Origin: Candidatus Flexicrinis affinis
Lineage (GTDB): Bacteria > Chloroflexota > Anaerolineae > Aggregatilineales > Phototrophicaceae
DNA: 64,000 bases
Reading direction: 5' to 3'
NCBI GenBank assembly: GCA_016716525.1
Contig: JADJWE010000007.1
Location: forward strand, 280,753 to 344,752
Shown here: positions 57,595 through 64,000 of the stretch, piece after piece
How positions within the stretch are numbered: position 1 is the first letter of the stretch
Layout: each line of letters opens with the position of its first letter
Position numbers and translations under genes: made by a program
The notes under the pieces: generated by a model
Databases searched by the model: none
What the model saw: only the letters and a program-made list of their open reading frames with translations
What the model was told of the DNA's origin: nothing

Positions 57595-58743
57595 ATGCCT
57601 GTCCTGACGTCGAACTATCCCGCCGCCCAACCCGGCACGCCCTCGCTGCGACCGACGCCGGAGCGGGTCGGCGCACTGAGCGACTTTACCGGCACGGGCG
57701 TAACCATCGCGGTGATCGACAGCGGCTTCTATGCGCATCCCGACCTGCGCGGGCGCATCCGCGTCCACGTCGACGCCACGACCGACGACATCGTCGAGTC
57801 GCAGAGTGTGTCCAAGTCGCCGGCATATAGCTGGCACGGCATGATGACCAGCGTGATTTGCGCCGGGGACGGATGGCGCAGCGGCGGGAAGTACCGCGGC
57901 ATCGCCAGCGGCGCCGAGCTTGTGCTGGTCAAGATCAGCAGTCCCAAGAACGAGGTCAAAGAGGTCGACATACAGCGCGGGCTGGAGTGGGTGCTGGCCA
58001 ATCACCGCCGCTACCACATCCGGGTCGTGAACCTGTCGGTCGGCGGCGACTTCGTCAGCTACGACGGCCAACATCCGCTGCATCTGGTGATCCGCACGCT
58101 GACGCAAGAAGGCGTGATCGTGGTCGCGGCCGCCGGCAACCGCCCGGTGAATCACCTGCTGCCGCCCGCCTCGTCGGCCGAAGCCATTACCGTAGGCGGG
58201 CTGGACGACAACAACACCGACGACCGCAGCGAATGGCGCCTCTACGGGCACAACAGCGGGCTGGCCTACGACGGCTCGGACAAGCCGGATCTGGTCGCGC
58301 CGGCGCGTTGGATCGCATCGCCGATCATGCCAAGCACGCCGGTCGCGTGGGAGGCGTTCTGGATTGGTCCGCTGCTGGAGAATTCAGCGAAACATCCGAT
58401 CCGCCAGCTCATGGAGTCTGGAAGCGCCGACAGGGGCCTGACCAAGCTGTTCGGCCAACCATACAGCCCCAACTTGCTGAGCACGTTGCAGGCGCGCGCT
58501 TACGAACATAAACTCATCGACGCGTACCACCAGCACGTCGACGGCACATCGGTCGCCACGCCGATTGTGACGTCGGTGATCGCGCAGATGCTCGAAGTCA
58601 ATGCGGAACTGACGCCGGCGCAGGTCAAAGCCGTGCTCAAGCGGACAGCTCAGGTGCTGGAGGACGCGCCGTCAACCCGGCAGGGGGCCGGGGTGCTCGA
58701 TGCCGCCGCTGCAGTGCGCATGGTGCGCGCTGGCGGCTTCTAG
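57595..58743 (+). CDS. Intracellular subtilisin-like serine peptidase (S8)
   Basis: A 382-residue S8 peptidase with an intact catalytic set: Asp42 (AVIDSGFYAHPD), His81 (SWHGMMTS), oxyanion Asn182 (VVAAAGN) and Ser319 (VDGTSVATP). There is no signal peptide and almost no propeptide, so it should act in the cytoplasm and be made active. An unusual insert of about 75 residues (about 240-315) lies between the APARW strand and the Ser region. I chose the ATG at 57595; an upstream GTG at 57559 is possible and neither has a good ribosome site. Placed between amide-forming enzymes, it could mature a peptide or regulate a product (inference). Confidence 0.88.
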   Translation: MPVLTSNYPAAQPGTPSLRPTPERVGALSDFTGTGVTIAVIDSGFYAHPDLRGRIRVHVDATTDDIVESQSVSKSPAYSWHGMMTSVICAGDGWRSGGKYRGIASGAELVLVKISSPKNEVKEVDIQRGLEWVLANHRRYHIRVVNLSVGGDFVSYDGQHPLHLVIRTLTQEGVIVVAAAGNRPVNHLLPPASSAEAITVGGLDDNNTDDRSEWRLYGHNSGLAYDGSDKPDLVAPARWIASPIMPSTPVAWEAFWIGPLLENSAKHPIRQLMESGSADRGLTKLFGQPYSPNLLSTLQARAYEHKLIDAYHQHVDGTSVATPIVTSVIAQMLEVNAELTPAQVKAVLKRTAQVLEDAPSTRQGAGVLDAAAAVRMVRAGGF

Positions 58744-58757
58744 GGGAAACGATCACT

Positions 58758-59477
58758 ATGAATCGCGAATACCACCGCTGGTACAGTCCGTCGCTTCAGC
58801 GGGACATGGAACTGCTCATTTTCGGACATGCCGGCGCGCGGGTACTCGTATTTCCCACCAGCCGCGGCAAGTATTACGAGTGGGAAGACCGCGGCATGTG
58901 GAACAAGCTGTCGTGGTTCATCGACAATGGACACTTGCAGTTCTACTGCGTCGACAGCGTCGACGGCGAAAGTTGGTACAACCGTCATGCGCATCCGGGC
59001 CAGCGCGCGTGGCGGCAGACGCAGTATGACAACTACCTGTATAACGAGGTCGTGCCGCTGTCGCGCAGCAAGAACCCGAATCCGTTCATGATCACGCTGG
59101 GGGCGAGCTTCGGCGCGTACCACGCGATGAACTTCGGCCTCAAGCACCCGGACGCGGTCGGGCGTATCCTCGGCCTGAGCGGGATTTACGACATCAGCTA
59201 CTGGACGGACGGCTGGAATGGCGAGCACGTCTACCTCAACAACCCGACGTGGTACATCCCCGGCGAGAACGACCCGCGCCGGATCGCCATGCTGCAGCAG
59301 CTCGACATCATCATGGTAGCCGGCAGCGACGACCCGCTGCTCGATCGTTCCCGGACGATGAGCCGCGTGCTGTGGTCGAAGGGCATCGGCAACGCCCTGC
59401 GCGAGTGGAACGGCTGGAATCACGACTGGGGCTACTGGGAGCAGATGATCCGCGCGTACATCGGCGGACACGACTAG
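58758..59477 (+). CDS. Esterase-family alpha/beta hydrolase
   Basis: A 239-residue hydrolase of the PF00756-like esterase family. The nucleophile elbow is GASFGAYHA with Ser117, the acid is probably Asp191 or Asp192 (VAGSDDPLLD) and the catalytic His222 is in GWNHDWGYW. The N terminus MNREYHRWYSPSLQRDMELLIFGHAGARVLVFPTS is typical of cytoplasmic esterases that neighbour ATP-grasp genes. There is no signal peptide. AGGGGAAA precedes the ATG and only 14 bases separate it from the subtilase stop. It may hydrolyse or transfer an ester or amide intermediate of the pathway. Confidence 0.88.
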   Translation: MNREYHRWYSPSLQRDMELLIFGHAGARVLVFPTSRGKYYEWEDRGMWNKLSWFIDNGHLQFYCVDSVDGESWYNRHAHPGQRAWRQTQYDNYLYNEVVPLSRSKNPNPFMITLGASFGAYHAMNFGLKHPDAVGRILGLSGIYDISYWTDGWNGEHVYLNNPTWYIPGENDPRRIAMLQQLDIIMVAGSDDPLLDRSRTMSRVLWSKGIGNALREWNGWNHDWGYWEQMIRAYIGGHD

Positions 59478-59558
59478 ACGCAACCCGGGCTGCCGCACGC
59501 TGTGTGAGCGGCCTTGCTAAACGAAGAGAAGGCTCGCATCGAGCCGGGAGCGTGAACT

Positions 59559-60512
59559 ATGGCAGAACCGTTGAAGATTGGATTGTTTGTCGGGCGCGAG
59601 TGGTCGTTTCCGCCCGCGTTCATCGAAGAGGTCAACAAGCGGAACGAGGGCGTGGTCGCCGAGTTCATGAACATCGGCGGGACGCGCATGAACGAAGCGG
59701 TGCCGTACCGCGTCATCATCGACCGCATCAGCCACGAAGTGCCGTATTACCGGTCGTTCCTCAAGAACGCGGCGCTGCAAGGGGTGAAGGTCGTCAACGA
59801 CCCATTCATGTGGTCGTCCGACGACAAGTTCTTCGACGCCAGCCTCGCCGACCAGTTGGGCGTGGCGCATCCGAAGACGGTCGTGCTGCCCAACCACAGC
59901 TACGTCCCCGGCATCGTGCCCAACGAGAGCCTGCGCAACCTGACCTACCCGCTCGACTGGTATACGCTGGTCGAGTACGTCGGCGGCTTCCCGGTGATCC
60001 TCAAGGATGCCCACGGCGGCGGCTGGCAGGACGTGTACGTGGCGCACAGCATGGAAGAGCTGTGGCACTACTACAACCAGTCCGGCCTGCTGACGATGGT
60101 CTTGCAGGAGTACATCACGTGGGACAACTACGCGCGCGTGATGTGCCTCGGCCAAAATGACATCTACGTGATGAAGTACAAGCCCGGCCGCCACGGCGCG
60201 GGCCGCTACTTCGAAGAGCACGACTTCTCGCGCGAGCTGTACGACCGCATCGTGCGCGACAGCATCGCGCTGGTCGAGGCGCTCGGCTACGACATGAACA
60301 CGGTCGAGTTCGCCATTCGCGACGGCATCCCTTACGCCATTGACTTCATGAACCCGGCGCCGGACATGGACATCAACTCGCTCGGCAAGAAGCACTTCGA
60401 GTGGATGGTGACGCACATGGCCGATATGTGCATTCGGCTGGCCAAGTCGGACGCGTCGACCGGATCGCGCTACGTGTGGTACGAAAAGGCGAATAACGCC
60501 CGGAGCAAATAG
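59559..60512 (+). CDS. ATP-grasp ligase 2 (RimK-like)
   Basis: A 317-residue cytoplasmic ATP-grasp protein. The N-terminal domain (KIGLFVGREWSFPPAFIEEVNK) leads to a central part with VRIIDRISHEVPYYRSFLKNAA-type residues (IIDRISHEVPYYRSF) and FPVILKDAHGGGWQDV, the ATP-binding glycine loop. The C-terminal metal site is not the standard E..N pair: it reads NTVEFAIRDGIPYAIDFMNPAPDMD, where Glu, Asp and Asn are all present. It starts 81 bases after the esterase with GGGAG and its stop lies 2 bases before the third ligase. The pair are almost surely co-translated and may act on the same substrate. Confidence 0.85.
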   Translation: MAEPLKIGLFVGREWSFPPAFIEEVNKRNEGVVAEFMNIGGTRMNEAVPYRVIIDRISHEVPYYRSFLKNAALQGVKVVNDPFMWSSDDKFFDASLADQLGVAHPKTVVLPNHSYVPGIVPNESLRNLTYPLDWYTLVEYVGGFPVILKDAHGGGWQDVYVAHSMEELWHYYNQSGLLTMVLQEYITWDNYARVMCLGQNDIYVMKYKPGRHGAGRYFEEHDFSRELYDRIVRDSIALVEALGYDMNTVEFAIRDGIPYAIDFMNPAPDMDINSLGKKHFEWMVTHMADMCIRLAKSDASTGSRYVWYEKANNARSK

Positions 60513-60514
60513 CC

Positions 60515-61873
60515 ATGATTCAGCAGGCCATCCAGCACTACCACGATCTGCTCGTCGGCGGCCTTGCTGAAGAGACGCACCAACAGCTCATGGAGTGGCA
60601 GCGCGAGCGCCGCCTGTATTTTGGCGCCGTGCCGGTCTGCCGCGTGCTGCGCCCGCACTTCTACAACGTCGAGGCGTGGGAGTACCTGCGCGAGCGCACG
60701 GCGCTGGTGCTGAGCGCCTTCCGCAAGGCGCACGACGCCGCCATGAACGACGCCAAGCTGCGCGAACAGCTCGACCTCGAGCCGTACGAGGAGGAGATGC
60801 TGCACTTCGATAAGGAAGCGCGCATCGACACGCCGTGGACGTCCTCGCGGCTCGACTCGTTCTTCCGGCCCGAGACCGGCTACCTCAAATTCGTCGAGTA
60901 CAACGCCGAGACTCCGGCCGGCATCGGCTACGGCGACACGCTGACCGGCGTGTTCGAAGACCTGCCGGTGTTCCACCGCTTCCAGCAGCGCTACCGCGTT
61001 CAGCCGACGCGCGGCATGAGCCACCTGCTAGAGTGCATCCTGCGCGGTTACCGCGAGTGGGGCGGCCATGACCGTCCGCAGATCGCCGTGCTGGATTGGG
61101 CCAACGTGCCGACCCGCAACGAGCACTACATGAGCGCCGAGTACTTCGAGTCGCACGGCTATACGTCGATCGTGACCGAGCCGGAGGCGCTCGAATACCG
61201 CGACGGCGGGCTGTATCAGGGTGACTTCAAGGTCGACATCATCTACAAGCGCGTGCTGTGCACCGAGTTGATCCACCAGCTCGGCATGCAGCACGACGTG
61301 GTGCGCGCGGTGCGCGACGGCGCGGTGTTCATCACCAACTCGTTCAGCGCCAAGCTGCTGGCGAAGAAGGCGTCGCTGGCGGTGTTGAGCGACGAGACCA
61401 ACGCGCACCTGTTCTCCCCGCGCGAGCTGGAGGCGGTCGCCGCGCATATCCCGTGGACGCGCCGCGTGCAGGATCGCAAAACGACCTACGAGGGGCAGGA
61501 GATCGACCTGCTGGAGTGGGTGGCCGACAACCGGCACAAGCTGGTGATCAAGCCCAACGACGAGTACGGCGGCAGCGGAGTCATCATCGGCTGGGAGGTC
61601 GACAGCGACCGCTGGAACGCGGCGATCGGGCACGCCATGACCACCCCGCACGTGGTGCAGGAGCGCGTGCAGACCATCGAGCGCGACTACGCGGCGATGA
61701 TCGACGGCCGGCTCGACATCAGCAAGCGGTACGTGGACGCCGACCCGTACGCCTACTACGGCGAGCGCATCGAAGGCTGTCTGACGCGCCTGTCCGGCAG
61801 CGCCCTGCTCAACGTCACCGCCGGCACCGGGTCGGTCGTGCCGGTGTTCGTGATCGAAGAGACCGGGGCGTAG
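60515..61873 (+). CDS. Circularly permuted ATP-grasp protein
   Basis: A 452-residue member of the circularly permuted ATP-grasp group (type 2), related to glutathionylspermidine synthase-like amidoligases. Landmarks are GYLKFVEYNAETPAGIGYGD (permuted metal site), IAVLDWANVPTRNEH, VITNSFSAKLLAKKASLAVLSD-like stretch (FITNSFSAKLLAKKASLAVL), the ATP lysine in LVIKPNDEYGGSGVIIGWE, VVQERVQT and the closing LNVTAGTGSVVPVFVIEE. Permuted ATP-grasps commonly sit with an ordinary ATP-grasp in amide-forming clusters. It follows ligase 2 after 2 bases. Confidence 0.9.
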   Translation: MIQQAIQHYHDLLVGGLAEETHQQLMEWQRERRLYFGAVPVCRVLRPHFYNVEAWEYLRERTALVLSAFRKAHDAAMNDAKLREQLDLEPYEEEMLHFDKEARIDTPWTSSRLDSFFRPETGYLKFVEYNAETPAGIGYGDTLTGVFEDLPVFHRFQQRYRVQPTRGMSHLLECILRGYREWGGHDRPQIAVLDWANVPTRNEHYMSAEYFESHGYTSIVTEPEALEYRDGGLYQGDFKVDIIYKRVLCTELIHQLGMQHDVVRAVRDGAVFITNSFSAKLLAKKASLAVLSDETNAHLFSPRELEAVAAHIPWTRRVQDRKTTYEGQEIDLLEWVADNRHKLVIKPNDEYGGSGVIIGWEVDSDRWNAAIGHAMTTPHVVQERVQTIERDYAAMIDGRLDISKRYVDADPYAYYGERIEGCLTRLSGSALLNVTAGTGSVVPVFVIEETGA

Positions 61874-61914
61874 AGACGCCGAACATCCCCGCCGGCACCA
61901 CCCACCTGCCGGCG

Positions 61915-61977
61915 ATGAAGATGGCCGAACGCTGCGCGGCTCGCGGACGCAATGTGATGTGGGAGGCGGGAGCGTAG
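61915..61977 (+). other. Possible 20-codon peptide ORF after the ligases
   Basis: ATG to TAG gives a 20-residue peptide (MKMAERC..., ending EAGA) with G/C-rich third positions, 41 bases after the permuted ATP-grasp stop. The frame is open further upstream inside that gene. The ribosome site is poor. It could be a decayed gene end, an out-of-frame extension of the ligase gene, or a very short ligase substrate. Nothing proves it is translated. Confidence 0.2.
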
Positions 61978-62083
61978 TCATGCTCTATAATGGTTGCGAG
62001 ATTTCGTTCCTAGTGTCGGACGTAGAAACCTCCTGCTGTTACAATATACGTACGAATTTGAGGTCTTTTCGGGAGAAGTCGTT

Positions 62084-62922
62084 ATGGCTGATGCTCAATT
62101 CTCACGGCAAGACTTGATCGATCAGGTTCAGGATGTAGCTCGACGCCTACAACACGACAGAGTCTCGCGTTCAGAGTTTTTGCGAGAAAGCGGTATTTCG
62201 GAGTGGCATATCCTCAGCATTTCGAGTCATGGAACGATCTAGTAGAGAGTGCCGGTCTAAAACCGACTGTCGTTACCCGAATCGATGACGATGAACTGTT
62301 CCGTTCAATGTACGATGTATTCATGAAGTACCAAGGCATTCCGACTCGCACAAAATTCAGGAAACTATGTGAGTATAGTGATTACGTCTACACCAAGAGA
62401 TGGGGACGGTGGGACAATGTGCTATCACATTTTCGAGACTGGATTGATAAAGAGGGACTGACCTTTCCGTACTCGGCGGCGCTTCCCGTTTTCCATTCGG
62501 GTCTAGCCTCAACAGATGATGTCGCTGCTGCCAATTCAGACTCAGCGCAATCCAGATTCTGGACAGGAAGTCAGAACCGTCAGTACGGGCAATTTCTCAA
62601 CTTCCGGGGTCTCCAACACGCTCCCATAAATGAGCAAGGTGTGGTATTCCTATTTGGAATCGTTGCTTTTGAGCTTGGCTTTGTAGTTGAAAGCGTTGCC
62701 TCAGGATATCCCGATTGTGAGGCTAAACGACGAATAGCTAGAGACCGCTGGGAGCGAATAAGCATAGAATTTGAGTTCAGAAGCAAGAACTTCCTATCAC
62801 ATGGACACGATCCTTCCAAGTGCGATCTGATAGTCTGTTGGTTTGACGATTGGGGTGAAGATAGTCCAATAGAGGTTCTTGAACTCAAGACGGCAATACG
62901 CGATTTGACGCCCTCGGTTTAA
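62084..62922 (+). pseudogene. Homing-endonuclease-type repeat protein with nuclease-like C-terminal domain, frameshifted
   Basis: Two frames make one protein. Codons from the ATG at 62084 (GGGAGAAG upstream) encode DLIDQVQDVARRLQHDRVSRSEFLRESGISEWHI and then fail at the TAG at 62240-62242. The next frame continues as HFESWNDLVESAGLKP and a second copy of the same unit (FRSMYDVFMKYQGIPTRTKF). The joint is at about 62205-62220, where one missing base would restore the repeat. The repeats resemble the homing-endonuclease-associated (HNH_repeat) module. The C-terminal 110 residues (WERISIEFEFRSKNFLSHG, HDPSKCDLIVCWFDDW, IEVLELKTAI) look like a restriction-type nuclease fold. Base composition is visibly A+T-richer than the neighbours, suggesting transfer. 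Confidence 0.65.
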
Positions 62923-62998
62923 GGCTCCTTATAGTCAGTTTTACTAACCCACGGGCGACCTGACGGCACGGCACGAACCGCGCACCCCGCAGAGGCCC

Positions 62999-63750
62999 TC
63001 ACGGCGGGTCGAGCGGAAGCACTTCCAGCTTCACGCTCTTGTCGGCGAACATGTGGAACACGAAGAAGCGCTTGTCCGGGTGCAGGCGCTTGCACTCGTT
63101 CATCGCCTCAATGATGAGCTGCAGGTTCTTCGGGTCGTCGTCGCTCATGCCGAACTGGTGCGGCAGGCTCGGGCCGTGCGTCCCCAGCCCGACCTCCACC
63201 GACCGGATGATCGCCAGCTTCTTGAGCGCCGGGATGGTGTAGTGCAGGTTCTCGTCGCCCAGTTCGAGCCGCGCCGGGATATGGCTCACCGGATAGATGG
63301 TCAGGTAGTTCGGCTCCGCGGCGATGAACCCGGCCTCTTCAACACCCAGATCCCCCGGATCACGTTCGGGTGGTGGCCCGCGGTGATGATCGACAGCGGC
63401 CGGCCCTTGGCGCAGGCGTGCTCGAAGAATTCCCACGACGGCGCCTGCCACTCGTCCGGCGATTTGGTCTCGATCACATGCCGGATGTCCGCGACGAAGT
63501 GTTGTTGATCGGGCGACTCGAGCTGCTCGTCCGGGATATCGCGGAAGTGCTGATACGACCCCTCGAAGACGGCGAAGTCCTGCCACTCGCCCGGCACGCC
63601 CAACCGCGCCGCGATCTGGGCGTATTGGCCGGTGCTCACGCTCTCGATTGCGCCGGTCATCGTGTTCTGAACGAGGATCGACGTATCCGGATACATGACG
63701 TTGTCGTCAAAGTCGAAAAAAGTAGAAGCTCTGCGCCTTCCGGTGGTCAT
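62999..63750 (-). pseudogene. HAD-like hydrolase, frameshifted
   Basis: The N-terminal frame (63750 down to about 63350) begins STFFDFDDNVMYPDTSILVQN, the HAD-superfamily start with the D.D nucleophile site, and continues to KGRPLSIITAGHHPNVIR, the motif II Thr region. The C-terminal frame (about 63350 down to 62999) then carries on with LGVEEAGFIAAEPNYLTIYPVSH, EVGLGTHGPSLPHQFGMSDDDPKNL and a C-terminal VFHMFADKSVKLEVL. The break is at about 63348-63360, beside a run of five C. One inserted or missing base would rejoin the two parts into one protein of about 250 residues. Without the break it would be a normal HAD-type phosphatase-like gene. Confidence 0.7.
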
Positions 63751-63842
63751 GGGTCTGCGTCCTGCTGCTGTCGCGCGACTCCTCTAGCATACCGCAGGGT
63801 TGTCAGCTCAGGCCGACGGCGCGCGGAACTGGCCCGTTCACC

Positions 63843-64000
63843 TTACCGGCCGATGCAGCGCCCGTGTTCGAGGCCCCAGCTCGATGGCGGCGCGGTAGTG
63901 GATGCCGCCGTACAGCCGCGAGATCGCCGCTTCCTCGGCCATCTCCGAGAACGACCGACGATCGCGCCGGCAGTCCGCGGGCATCGTGCGTGTGGTCGGT
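63843..64000 (-). pseudogene. Vanadium haloperoxidase/PAP2-like protein, C-terminal end, frameshifted and cut by window edge
   Basis: Minus-strand translation from the right edge gives SFSEMAEEAAISRLYGGIHYRAAIELG, the C-terminal motif of PAP2-type vanadium haloperoxidase relatives, with the active-site His in GGIHYR. The expected ending LEHGRCIGR followed by TAA (63843-63845) is found in another frame. The switch is inside GGCCCC at 63872-63877, where one extra base would account for it. The bulk of the gene lies beyond the window. Confidence 0.55.

Overview
The window is high-GC bacterial chromosome of ordinary coding density. Gene content points to Chloroflexota, most likely an uncultured Anaerolineae-type lineage. 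The pointers are a fused transaldolase-glucose-6-phosphate isomerase, an AAA ATPase with a C-terminal R3H domain, long GT-C glycosyltransferases with beta-rich tails, Thr/Pro-rich surface linkers and many secreted orphan proteins. This placement rests on remembered family patterns, not on a search.

Layout. 0-9 kb: the end of a Gfo/Idh/MocA oxidoreductase with a ThuA protein, an MBL hydrolase, IlvD, a CcmC plus a 45-residue CcmD-like gene, a pseudo-receiver/roadblock protein coupled to an ABC-2 permease, and MurE. 9-30 kb: accessory genes. These include an SGNH hydrolase, a tandem pair of SRPBCC-PDZ-DinB triple fusions, a membrane-anchored clan GH-A glycosidase, an M24 peptidase, a Tat-exported MBL hydrolase, a DUF3048 protein, a fasciclin protein, an R3H-AAA ATPase, two Imm17-like membrane proteins, and small stress or detoxification families. 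At 29.4-30.5 kb lies a protein with the LQR..IGNRA motif of extracellular contractile injection system (eCIS) cargo. 30.7-44 kb: central metabolism (RpiB, Tal-Pgi fusion), a quinone oxidoreductase, a UPF0173 hydrolase, a three-gene translationally coupled GT-C/NDUFA9 operon, and FtsH.

44-51 kb holds six tandem, same-strand paralogues encoding secreted two-domain proteins of about 340 residues with four conserved cysteines. Five of the six have an almost identical hairpin directly downstream, and one member carries an in-frame stop. 51-55 kb: two membrane proteins, a LysM/M23 peptidase, a lipoprotein and a cystathionine gamma-synthase-type enzyme.

56.3-61.9 kb is the strongest candidate for an uncharacterised system. 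One strand carries an ATP-grasp ligase, an intracellular subtilase without signal peptide, an alpha/beta-hydrolase esterase, a second ATP-grasp and a circularly permuted ATP-grasp, preceded by a recognisable promoter. Such a set could build and trim a peptide or amide-linked metabolite. The product is unknown.

The last 2 kb is different. An A+T-richer gene with homing-endonuclease-type repeats and a nuclease-like tail, a HAD-like hydrolase and the end of a vanadium-haloperoxidase/PAP2-like gene each show a reading-frame break. Either this is decaying DNA or the sequence has indel errors there; two of the three breaks fall at C or G runs.

No rRNA, tRNA, CRISPR array, insertion sequence or replication origin was recognised.
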